Source: Polyangiaceae bacterium (GTDB taxonomy: Bacteria > Myxococcota_A > Polyangia > Polyangiales > Polyangiaceae). Taken from it: 64,000 nucleotides of DNA. The position numbers and the translations under genes were made by a program. This document shows, piece by piece, positions 8,853 to 16,937 of the stretch. A model generated the notes under the pieces. It saw only the letters and a program-made list of their open reading frames with translations. It was not told the DNA's origin and searched no databases. The DNA is taken from the NCBI GenBank assembly GCA_025936115.1, contig JAICTZ010000016.1:101130-165129 (forward strand). Reading direction: 5' to 3'. Position 1 is the stretch's first letter; each line of letters begins with the position of its first letter.

Positions 8853-10550
8853 ATGTTCCGACCCCGTCTTTCCACCGTGCTGCTCTTCAACGTCGGCGTC
8901 GCCGTGTCTGCTGCTGCCTGTGGCGGCGGCAATGCCGACAACAATGGAAGCGGCGGCAGTGGGCCCGCCGCCTCCGGTGGAACTGGCGCGGCCGGCAGCG
9001 CCGGCATGCCGGGCACCGGCGGAGCGACGGGTGGCACGGGCGGTAGCACGGGCGGCACGACCGGCGGCACGGGTGCGACCGGCGGCACGGGTGCGACCGG
9101 CGGCACCGGTGCAACCGGTGGGAGCAGCGGCGGCACGACTGGCGGCAGCGCCGGCACGGCGGGTCACGCGGGAATGAACGCGACGGGCGGTAGCGCCGGC
9201 ACGGGCGTCGCCGCGGGCGGCAGTGGCGGCGCTACGGTCGGCGGCTCAGGCGGCATGCCGGCGACGGGCGGCAGCGCGGGCACTGGTGCGGGCGGCACGA
9301 GCTCGGGGTCGTGCACCATCACGTCGATGGCGACGCAGAGCGACACGATCGGCACCGTCTTCAACGTGTCGTTCACCACCGACATGCAGGGCGTCGATAG
9401 CGCGCACATCGATTTCGGTCTCGACACGACCTACGGCTACACGGCGCCCGTCGACTTGAAAGACGCGAAGACCATGCTCCTCGGCATGAAGGCGGGGAAG
9501 ATGTATCACTACCGCGTCACGGTCGGCAGCGGGGCGACGATGTGCAGCGGTCCGGATCAGACCGTGACGACGGGTCCCCTCTTGAACGGCCTGCCGAAGC
9601 CGACGATCACGACGAACGACGCCACTGCGCTCGCGGGTGGGTTCCTGCTCTCCGAGTGGTACGCGGGCAAGCAAGTCGCGTTCATCATGGACAAGGACAA
9701 CGACTTCGTCTGGTGGTTCGACCCGAAGACGGTCAACGCGCAGTTCGGCGATATCACGCGCGCGCGCATGAGCACCGACGGCAAGGCGATGTACATCGCG
9801 CACGGCAACGTGCCGTCGCAGACGGGCCGGATGGTGAAGGTCTCGATGGACGGCTCGAACCCTCAGGATTTGAGCAGCAGCTTCACCGGGCTGAACCACG
9901 ATTTTACGATCGTGAACGACGCGATGGGCGATTGGATCTACTACGTCGCTTACTCGAGCGGCCAGTGCGATGACGTGCGCGAGTACAGCCCGACCGGCAT
10001 GGGGCGCACCGTCGTGAACCTCAGCAAGGCGTTCACGAGCGGCGCGTGCCACGCCAACGCGATCGAGTACTCGAAGGACGACGACACGCTCGTCGTCTCC
10101 GAGCTCGATCACGACGCTTACGTCAAGATCAAGCGCACGACCGGCGACATCGTTTGGGTGCTCGGCGGTGGCAGCAACAACGACTTCACGGGTGACGGGG
10201 CGACCTGGGACAACGAGCACAACTGTCACGTGATGGGGGCCAATCAGCTGCTCATGTTCAACAACGGCTCGGGCAGCGGCTCGAACGCGATCGAGCTCAC
10301 GCTCGATCCCACCGCCAAGACGGCGACGAAGAAGTGGGAGTACACCGCGTCACCCGCAATCGCCAACGCCATCATGGGCGACGTGCAGCGCTTGCCGAAC
10401 GGCAATACACTCGTGACCTACTCGACGCAGGGAGTGATTCACGAGGTCGACGCGAGCAAGAAACTGCTCCAGTCGCTCAGCTGGGGCGCCGGTGGCGCGC
10501 TCGGTTATGCGATCAAGCGCCCGACTTTGTACGGACCTTCGCCGAAGTGA
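8853..10550 (+). CDS. arylsulfotransferase (ASST)-like lipoprotein, module copy 2
   Basis: The 565-residue precursor has a signal peptide ending AAACGGG, a Gly/Thr/Ser linker to about residue 150, an FnIII-like domain and an ASST-like propeller region. Features shared with the paralog at 4294 include ACHANAIEYSKDDD, NEHNCHVMG and GDVQRLPNGNTLVTYSTQG; the last residues LYGPSPK match LYGPPPR of copy 1. The ATG at 8853 follows an AGGAG site by eight bases, which decides the start against an upstream in-frame TTG. It is followed by the second duplicated-domain lipoprotein. The sulfotransferase call is by family resemblance only. Confidence 0.7.
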   Translation: MFRPRLSTVLLFNVGVAVSAAACGGGNADNNGSGGSGPAASGGTGAAGSAGMPGTGGATGGTGGSTGGTTGGTGATGGTGATGGTGATGGSSGGTTGGSAGTAGHAGMNATGGSAGTGVAAGGSGGATVGGSGGMPATGGSAGTGAGGTSSGSCTITSMATQSDTIGTVFNVSFTTDMQGVDSAHIDFGLDTTYGYTAPVDLKDAKTMLLGMKAGKMYHYRVTVGSGATMCSGPDQTVTTGPLLNGLPKPTITTNDATALAGGFLLSEWYAGKQVAFIMDKDNDFVWWFDPKTVNAQFGDITRARMSTDGKAMYIAHGNVPSQTGRMVKVSMDGSNPQDLSSSFTGLNHDFTIVNDAMGDWIYYVAYSSGQCDDVREYSPTGMGRTVVNLSKAFTSGACHANAIEYSKDDDTLVVSELDHDAYVKIKRTTGDIVWVLGGGSNNDFTGDGATWDNEHNCHVMGANQLLMFNNGSGSGSNAIELTLDPTAKTATKKWEYTASPAIANAIMGDVQRLPNGNTLVTYSTQGVIHEVDASKKLLQSLSWGAGGALGYAIKRPTLYGPSPK

Positions 10551-10585
10551 CGGAACCGCATCAGCCCGCATATCAGAGAACTTCG

Positions 10586-11791
10586 ATGATTAAGCGAGTC
10601 ATTCAAATATCGGCAGTAAGCTTTCTTTTGGCTCTCTCGGCGTGCGGCGGCAAGGCTGACGACGATGGCGGCACCGGCGGAAGCGGCGGCGCGACGGGCG
10701 CTACCGGCGGTACGACGGGCGCTACCGGCGGCGCGACGGGTGCTACCGGCGGCGCGACGGGCGCTACCGGCGGAACGGGAACGGGCGGGAGTGGCGCCGG
10801 CATGGGCAGCGGAGGCACGAGCGCAAGCGGCGGCAGCAGCGCAATGAGCAGCGGCGGTGCTGGGGGCATGCCGGGCGCCACGTGCGGCACGATGCTGAAG
10901 ACCGGCAGCGCCGACAATTACAAATTCCACAGTGAGCTCTCGGTCGACGTGACCAAGGTGCAACCGAGCGCGGAGCTCCATTTCGACTGGAGCGGCGTGA
11001 AGAAGGATCTGCTCGGTCACGACGTGGACCTGACTCAGATCAACATGGTCGAAATCGGACTTTGGAATCTCACGCTCGAGCAATTCGAGAAGAAGCTCAA
11101 CGACGACACGCTCGCGCAGCACGATCTCGCCATCATCGCGACGATCATCCCCCCGACGCCGGGCGCGACGACCGGCAGCATCTACGACCTGACCGAGATG
11201 GGTTCGCAGCTCATGAAGAGCGACATCGACCCCTACCTCGACATCAACATGTTCCCGCCGGCCAATCACATCTACACCGCGATGGTCGCCAACGGCATGG
11301 TGTACGGCAAGGGCACGCGCATGCTCACCGGCTTCCAGCTCGACGCCGCGTCGACGAACACGCAGGTGAACGTCACGTCCGACTCGACGAAGCTCTCGCT
11401 CACGGCGGATCTGCACACGCTCACGCCACTGACGGTGCCGGCCGGCACGCCGGGCATCACGCTCGACTGGACCGATCTCATGACCTCGGCGGCGAACCTC
11501 GAGATCGATCCCACGCAGATTACCAAGATCCGTGTCGGTAAGTACTCCATCAGCGCGACGGACATGGAGCAGCAGAACAACTTCTTGAACCTCGATGCCC
11601 TCGCCGACACGCTCTACACGGCAACGGTCAACGCGGGCACGTCCTACGATCTCTCCAAGACGAAGGACGCGAACATGAACGCGTTCCCCGGCATCGACGA
11701 CTCGCACACCTGGATCGTCGCGCTCAACTGCGGCGACTGTGCCAATCCGGCGCCCTGGTACATGACGATTCTGAAGCCCTGCGCGAAGTAG
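10586..11791 (+). CDS. duplicated-domain lipoprotein, module copy 2
   Basis: The 401-residue lipoprotein has lipobox ALSACGG (Cys about 20) and a Gly/Ala/Thr linker to about residue 95. It contains the same two-domain body as the protein at 6157: FDWSGVKKDLLG with LEQFEKKLNDD, then LDWTDLMTSAANLEI with MEQQNNFLNLDAL. The C-terminal HTWIVALNCGDCANPAPW keeps the TW...C-x2-C-x-NPAP motif. It lies 35 bases after the second ASST-like gene and ends the plus-strand block, convergent with the copper monooxygenase gene. Function is unknown; location is probably the envelope. Confidence 0.75.
   Translation: MIKRVIQISAVSFLLALSACGGKADDDGGTGGSGGATGATGGTTGATGGATGATGGATGATGGTGTGGSGAGMGSGGTSASGGSSAMSSGGAGGMPGATCGTMLKTGSADNYKFHSELSVDVTKVQPSAELHFDWSGVKKDLLGHDVDLTQINMVEIGLWNLTLEQFEKKLNDDTLAQHDLAIIATIIPPTPGATTGSIYDLTEMGSQLMKSDIDPYLDINMFPPANHIYTAMVANGMVYGKGTRMLTGFQLDAASTNTQVNVTSDSTKLSLTADLHTLTPLTVPAGTPGITLDWTDLMTSAANLEIDPTQITKIRVGKYSISATDMEQQNNFLNLDALADTLYTATVNAGTSYDLSKTKDANMNAFPGIDDSHTWIVALNCGDCANPAPWYMTILKPCAK
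10688..10771 (+). repeat. four tandem 21-base linker repeats
   Basis: Four near-identical 21-base units, each encoding GATGATG or GTTGATG, lie head to tail within the linker of the lipoprotein at 10586. Only a few third-position or adjacent changes separate the units, which points to recent slippage. Confidence 0.7.
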
Positions 11792-11883
11792 CGACGATGT
11801 GACGGCGCCGTCACGGCGTCGTACGGCGCGTCCGCGGCGCCGGACGGCGGGTCCGCGCCGCCGCACGGCGCGTGACGGCGACG

Positions 11884-13326
11884 CTACTGCCCTTTGCCGA
11901 CCATCGCGATCCCGAACGCGCCGAGGCACATCTCGTCGAGCGTGGTCTCGCCGAGCGGTACCTCGACCGGCGACTCGTAGCCCTGCTGCGCCAGCGCCTC
12001 CCGCACGAACGGGTTGTCCATCGTGTTGTCGTACGTGCACCTAAAATTGAGCACGTCGCCCGGCTTCATCACGGGCACGGAGTCGAGCGCGGCGTCGTAG
12101 TAGTAAACGCGCTGCCAGTTGAAGTCCCACTGCGGCGTCTGCAGCAAGCAGTCGTCGCTGCCGTCGTCGCCGTGGATGAGATCGATCTTCATGTCCGTGC
12201 CGACGTAGTGCATGTGCGTGGCGACCCCCCAGACTCGGTATTCGGTCGCACCATTGGCGGCGGGAGGAATGAGCACGCGCATGCTCTCGGTGTGCGCGGC
12301 CGCGTTCGGCGGGACCACGAACTCTGGCTTCGTCGGGTCGGTGTCGTCGGGATCGGACATCAAGCCGTAGCCCTTGCCGCCAGCCACTTTCATATCGCCT
12401 TGGCTCAGATTGCCGATGAGCTCGAGGCGACCAGGGTACTTCGGGATGTCGGACGAAAAACGAAGATCGACGCTCGTGCCCGAATCCACGGTGCTCTTGA
12501 CCGCCGCGTGCGGGTGATAATGCACCTGCATCACCAGGCGCGAGTGAGCGCTCAAATCGAGCGCCACGTCGGGCGGCGTCACCATCGGCACGCCGCCCGG
12601 CGCCCACGCGCCGAGCAACACCACCTTTTCGAGCTGCGGCCCGCCGAAACAGTCGTAGTAATTCTGCTCGTTCGCAAGCGCCTGGGATTGCCCGTCGGGA
12701 TCCGCGAACAAGAGCACGTGATGCACGATCTCGGCGTTGCCGGGGGTCACCTGCACGGCGTTGATCCACTTCTCTTCCTCAATGCCGGGATCCAGCGAAA
12801 AACAAAGCATCCGATCGTCCGTGCCCGCGACATCGATCGTCGTCGGAATCGTGAGGTGCAGATCCGCGTCCGTGATCTCGTTCGTGATCGGCTTCGGCAG
12901 CGGCTTGCTCGACCGACTACCCTGTGGCGCGCCCGCATCGACCCACGCTTGCAAGAGCGCGACCTCGTCGTCCGTGAGCCGCGGGTTGTCCTTGAACGCG
13001 AAGGGCGGCGTGCATTCGTCGGTATTCCGCGCACCCCACGGCGGCATGAGCCCGGCCTGCACCTCCGCCAGCATCGTCCCCGCGTAGACCTTGGCACTCG
13101 CATACGTCTCGAGGGACATCGGCGCGATGCCGCCCGTGTGATGGCACCCGGTGCACTTCTTCGAGATGATCGGCGCGATCTGCCCGTTCCAGCTCACTGC
13201 GTCCGTCTGCTGCTCCTGCCCGCTATCGCTCGCTCCCGGTGACCCGTCGGAGCCACACCCGAACGTCAGGGCCGCGAGGGCAAACAGACCAGTGCTCAAA
13301 GTGGTGCGAGACAGCGGATGACCCAC
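11884..13326 (-). CDS. cytochrome c-copper type II monooxygenase fusion lipoprotein
   Basis: The 480-residue protein has a signal peptide with lipobox TFGCGSD. A class I cytochrome c-like segment with a CTGCHH heme site comes next (about residues 58-63), with MPPWG as a possible axial Met region. The remainder resembles the dopamine beta-hydroxylase/PHM copper type II ascorbate-dependent monooxygenase family: IVHHVLLF and QVHYHPHA fit one copper site, and HMHYVG with the C-terminal DEMC fits the other. It probably hydroxylates an unknown organic substrate outside the cytoplasm, perhaps with electrons through the fused heme. The GTG at 13326 is chosen for its GGAGG site six bases upstream. Confidence 0.85.
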   Translation of the reverse strand: MGHPLSRTTLSTGLFALAALTFGCGSDGSPGASDSGQEQQTDAVSWNGQIAPIISKKCTGCHHTGGIAPMSLETYASAKVYAGTMLAEVQAGLMPPWGARNTDECTPPFAFKDNPRLTDDEVALLQAWVDAGAPQGSRSSKPLPKPITNEITDADLHLTIPTTIDVAGTDDRMLCFSLDPGIEEEKWINAVQVTPGNAEIVHHVLLFADPDGQSQALANEQNYYDCFGGPQLEKVVLLGAWAPGGVPMVTPPDVALDLSAHSRLVMQVHYHPHAAVKSTVDSGTSVDLRFSSDIPKYPGRLELIGNLSQGDMKVAGGKGYGLMSDPDDTDPTKPEFVVPPNAAAHTESMRVLIPPAANGATEYRVWGVATHMHYVGTDMKIDLIHGDDGSDDCLLQTPQWDFNWQRVYYYDAALDSVPVMKPGDVLNFRCTYDNTMDNPFVREALAQQGYESPVEVPLGETTLDEMCLGAFGIAMVGKGQ

Positions 13327-13330
13327 GAGG

Positions 13331-13338
13331 CTCCTCCC
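13331..13338 (-). promoter_or_regulatory. Shine-Dalgarno site deciding a GTG start
   Basis: GGGAGGAG on the minus strand lies just before the GTG at 13326, with the GGAGG core six bases away. It supports that codon over the upstream in-frame ATG at 13371 for the copper monooxygenase gene. Confidence 0.7.
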
Positions 13339-13437
13339 AAAAGGAAAGACGACTGACGAAGCTTGGGGCACCTCCGCACGCGCTGCAACCCGCCAGAAGT
13401 TTCATTCCGGGCAGTACGGCAACGCGCGTGAGCGCCG

Positions 13438-14034
13438 CTAAAACTCGCAGCCGTCCGGCTGCGGTTCCTCAGCCTCCACGCCCGCGGCGAAATCAACGTC
13501 GAGCTCCGGGACCTGCGCGAAACCGTCCGCCACGCTGCCGCGCATCACCGCGCCGTTGTACCCGCCCACGCTCATGTGCGCTCGCACCACGACCACGTCG
13601 CCGTCCGTCACTGGCACGGGGCCGCCGCCGCGCGTGAACGTATTCCCCGGCGCGTCGGGGTCGGAGCTGCCGTTCGCGTCCGTGTGGCTGTGCTCGAGAA
13701 TGCGCCGATAGACGAGGGCGCCATCTTCGCTGAGCACCTCCCACCAATCTGCGTATTGCGAGCAGTCGATGTCGGCGCTCTCGATGGTGACGTCGAACGT
13801 GTACGCGCCGTCGCTGCCGCTTGCGGAGACGGCGGTGACGTTGGCGTAGGGGGCTCCGCTGGCTGTCGCTCCACCGAAGCCGCCCGCACCCGCTGTTCCT
13901 GCGCTCGGTGTGCCGCCGTTACCACGCGAGGTGCTGTCCGCGTGCGACGTCGCGCAAGCCGCGAGCAGCGTTAGCGACAACGTCAACGCAAATGCCTGGC
14001 GTGGTTTCGAGCCGAGCGTCACGCGCGGAACCAT
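13438..14034 (-). CDS. hypothetical lipoprotein
   Basis: The 198-residue lipoprotein has a signal peptide with lipobox LLAACAT (Cys about 26) and a short Gly/Ala/Thr linker. Its compact beta-rich domain contains CSQYADWWEVLSEDG, YRRILEHSHTDANG and RGGGPVPVTDGDVV; two Cys (about 91 and 196) could pair. I have seen this kind of domain as uncharacterised secreted protein only and assign no function. It begins 33 bases after the FadL-like gene on the same strand, so it may be the last gene of the operon that starts at 18004. Confidence 0.65.
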   Translation of the reverse strand: MVPRVTLGSKPRQAFALTLSLTLLAACATSHADSTSRGNGGTPSAGTAGAGGFGGATASGAPYANVTAVSASGSDGAYTFDVTIESADIDCSQYADWWEVLSEDGALVYRRILEHSHTDANGSSDPDAPGNTFTRGGGPVPVTDGDVVVVRAHMSVGGYNGAVMRGSVADGFAQVPELDVDFAAGVEAEEPQPDGCEF

Positions 14035-14067
14035 ACCACGCGTCCCCCGGTTCGCTCCGCCGCCGCG

Positions 14068-15540
14068 TCAGAATCGATACGCGGCCTCGAGCGTACCAAT
14101 CACTGAATAGGCGTTGTATGTGCCACCATTGACGGGCGGCGCCGGAATGCCGAGGTAGTGTGAATTGCAGTCCACCGTGCTGGTGTAAGGTGCCTTACAC
14201 GAGCTACCCGGCGCTTGTTGATAGACACGGGAGTCCGAGTCTGCGACGTACACCTGGCTTTGTGCCCGATACTCGCCTGCGACCGAGATCTGGAGTTTCC
14301 CGAAATAGATCGACGCACCCAACGCTCCGCCGAATTGAGGCCCCTGCGGAAAGTCGATGTTCTGGTACGCCGGATCGGAAACTGGCGTCTCGTAGTACGC
14401 TCCGCCGCGGACGGTCAGCCGTTGGGGCACGACCGCAAAGTCCCCGCCGAGATGAATCCCGAGCGTGTTGCTCCAATTCTTTTCGATGTCGATGACGCCG
14501 ATCGGCACCGGCTGCATCCGGTAGTACGCCGTCAAATTATTCGAATCCAACCGGAAGTGATCGACCCGCGACCAGGTTTCGTACACGCCATCGAGTTCGA
14601 CGTCGAACACCTCGCGGTCGCCGTCGAGATGTCGATAGCGTGCGCCGAGTCGAGCGCTCATGGGCAATGGCAGCGTGAGCGACACGTCATTTGCGGGCAC
14701 GGTGCCACGCATCAGCGTGATCGAGTAGTTCGACGGGTGGGCGAGGCTCGCGCTGAGTGTGCTCTTCGTGTGGATTTCGCTCGGCAAAATTTGGCCCGAC
14801 AGGCCGATCTCGAGATTGGGCGTCGGCCGTAGCCATGCTCCGAGGATCGCGTTCAGCGTGAAGAGGTCGGAACCTTTGACGCTGGCGTGGACGTCGACAT
14901 CGGACCGTACCGCGTTCGCGGGACTGGAGAACGGCGAACCGTCGATGATGAGGGCGTACTCCAGGCTCGGAACGGCGATCCACTTGACCGTTGCGCCGAC
15001 GCCGAACACGTCGTTGTGCTTCCACGCGGCGCTCAGCGTGTAGTTGATCATCTGCGCGTTGCGCCGCACCATCATGTAGCGCTGGCCGCCGTCCGTCGGG
15101 TAGACCTCGCGCGCGGTACCTGCGGGCGAGTAGATCGCGGCCGCGAACGCCCAATCCTTCAGTCCGAAATTGGAAGCGATGCCGATGAACGGATCGAGCA
15201 CTTGCCACGGCGTTTGATTACGTACGGTCGGGAATTGGACGTAGGGCGGCGTCGGCTGGGTATCCGTTTGGCCCCAATCGAGCGTCGGATTACGCGTATA
15301 ACTGTGCTGATTGTACGAAAAGCGATTGCCGATCTGGATAATCGTCGTGCCGATGTGCGTCAGGCCCGCCGGATTCAGCTCCACCGCGGAGACGTCGTCG
15401 GCACGCGCCACGAATGCACCGCCGCGGCCGCTCGCGACGGCGCCTTTGACGCCGCTGTAGTAGCCGCCATCGGCAAGCGCGACGTTCGCGCAGAGCACAC
15501 CCGTCGCAAGCGCGGAAATTCCAAGAAGACGTTGTTTCAT
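14068..15540 (-). CDS. FadL/OmpP1/TodX-family outer membrane porin
   Basis: The 490-residue protein has a signal peptide (MKQRLLGISALATG, cleaved near ALADGG). The mature N-terminus GAVASGRGGAFVARADD then AVELNPAGL is typical of FadL-type long-chain fatty acid and hydrophobic compound channels. Alternating beta-strand sequence runs to a C-terminal aromatic residue (EAAYRF), as expected for an outer-membrane barrel. Its ATG shares one base with the stop of the ASST-like gene upstream (TGATG), so translation is coupled. In this setting it could carry a hydrophobic ligand or product for the exported module proteins. The ligand is unknown. Confidence 0.85.
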   Translation of the reverse strand: MKQRLLGISALATGVLCANVALADGGYYSGVKGAVASGRGGAFVARADDVSAVELNPAGLTHIGTTIIQIGNRFSYNQHSYTRNPTLDWGQTDTQPTPPYVQFPTVRNQTPWQVLDPFIGIASNFGLKDWAFAAAIYSPAGTAREVYPTDGGQRYMMVRRNAQMINYTLSAAWKHNDVFGVGATVKWIAVPSLEYALIIDGSPFSSPANAVRSDVDVHASVKGSDLFTLNAILGAWLRPTPNLEIGLSGQILPSEIHTKSTLSASLAHPSNYSITLMRGTVPANDVSLTLPLPMSARLGARYRHLDGDREVFDVELDGVYETWSRVDHFRLDSNNLTAYYRMQPVPIGVIDIEKNWSNTLGIHLGGDFAVVPQRLTVRGGAYYETPVSDPAYQNIDFPQGPQFGGALGASIYFGKLQISVAGEYRAQSQVYVADSDSRVYQQAPGSSCKAPYTSTVDCNSHYLGIPAPPVNGGTYNAYSVIGTLEAAYRF

Positions 15541-16937
15541 CACGGCTCGTTGATCGGTGCGTCGAGGCTCGCCGTACGCACGTGATATCCGAACGTCGTG
15601 CCGGCCGGCGCAGTCAGCGACCAGCGAACGTCCGGAGCCTTCCCCAGCGCGGCATCGGCCGGTAGCCCTACGACCTCGAGCTTGCCCGCTGTCGACCAAT
15701 TGACGAGCCAGCGATTGCCCGTGAGCGCCGCCACACCGCCGAGTGCGTCGACGTGAATAGGGGGACTGGGCGTGTACCGAAAGGACTCCGTAGCAGTGGC
15801 TGCCGTCGCATCGAGCGTGTACTCGAGCGCGCGCGACATACCCGCACCCGCGCCGTCCGAGTCGAGCACCTCGAGCTTGCCGGCGCTGCCGAAGATCCCG
15901 CCGGGATGCACGAAGGTGCTCGAACCGGCTGCGAAGGGAATGGTTGGTCCCGCCGCCCCGATGACGGCGTCGCACTTGCCGGTGGCGCGCGGGACGCGCA
16001 CGACGCTGTTCAGGTTCCTCAGACTCAAATAGAAGACGTCGTTGGACAGATCGCTGTCGTCACTGCCGCTGAGACTGATCGCGACCGCGCCCGTCCAATC
16101 ACCGTTCGCACCGTCGCCCGGGTACTGCGTGGGATCGAAGCAATCCCATAGGCTCACGATCGTCCTTGGCGCTCCCGTGGCGTCGAACTCGACGAGCTTG
16201 TCGCCGCGCAGCATCGTCGTGCCGGAAGGGCGCACGTCGTTCACGAGCGCGACGTAGTCGCCGTTCGCGAGCTGGACGAAATCGCGGCCGAGGTCGGGCA
16301 CCCCGAGCGAAGTCACGCTCGAGCCATCGAGCGCCACGCGCACGATTTCGGACGGCGCCGTGCCGTTGCCGATCGCGTTGTAAAGCACGCTCTTACCGTC
16401 CACCGAAAAGCGCGCACGCGTGACGGTGCGTCCCTTGTCCTCGCTGTAGTACCAGAGCAGCTGCCCATTCGATGCGACGACGCTCACGAGCGGCTTCTGC
16501 CCGATGATGGGCAGGAGCAAGAGCTCCTTGAAACCATTGTCGCTCGCCGAATCGCCCGTGACCGTGAGCACCGGGAGATTCGACGGCGCCGCGTTCGTCG
16601 TGAGCGAGGCAACCGGGCTTGCTCCCGTGTCGAGGTCCTGCCAAGTGAAGACGCGGTAGTAATACTTGGTACTCGGTGAGACACCGACGAGGCTCGCCGT
16701 GTGCTTCGTCGTCGCCATAGTCTCGAGCGTCGTGCTCTTGCCGAGCTCCGACGTCGTCCCGTAGCTCACGTAGCCGACCGACGGCTTGTCCGTCGTCCAT
16801 TCGATGTTGACGACCGTCGGGACGGTCGCATTGGCGCTCGCGCGCACGTTGCTGGGCGCAAATGACTCTGGCTCGTCACCGCAACCGACGGTGACGAGCG
16901 GCAACGCGAGCACGAGCGCTCGCCTGATCAGGCTCAC
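15540..16937 (-). CDS. ASST-like lipoprotein, module copy 3
   Basis: The 465-residue precursor has a signal peptide with lipobox VTVGCGD, no Gly-rich linker, an FnIII-like domain (about 30-125, with TKYYYRVFTWQD) and a propeller-like region related to the ASST-like proteins at 4294 and 8853 (GQLLWYYSED, ATATESFRYTPSPP, GNRWLVNWSTAGK). It is the most diverged paralog and lacks the HANSI and LPNGNTL signatures, so it may not be an active sulfotransferase. The GTG at 16937 overlaps the stop of the upstream lipoprotein gene by four bases (GTGA); its own stop overlaps the FadL-like ATG. Confidence 0.6.
   Translation of the reverse strand: MSLIRRALVLALPLVTVGCGDEPESFAPSNVRASANATVPTVVNIEWTTDKPSVGYVSYGTTSELGKSTTLETMATTKHTASLVGVSPSTKYYYRVFTWQDLDTGASPVASLTTNAAPSNLPVLTVTGDSASDNGFKELLLLPIIGQKPLVSVVASNGQLLWYYSEDKGRTVTRARFSVDGKSVLYNAIGNGTAPSEIVRVALDGSSVTSLGVPDLGRDFVQLANGDYVALVNDVRPSGTTMLRGDKLVEFDATGAPRTIVSLWDCFDPTQYPGDGANGDWTGAVAISLSGSDDSDLSNDVFYLSLRNLNSVVRVPRATGKCDAVIGAAGPTIPFAAGSSTFVHPGGIFGSAGKLEVLDSDGAGAGMSRALEYTLDATAATATESFRYTPSPPIHVDALGGVAALTGNRWLVNWSTAGKLEVVGLPADAALGKAPDVRWSLTAPAGTTFGYHVRTASLDAPINEP

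Noticed and set aside
11799..11814. 16-base perfect palindrome GTGACGGCGCCGTCAC after the second module
   Set aside because: It sits in a run of ACGGCGCGTC-like GC-rich repeats where such palindromes occur easily; not called as a terminator or operator.
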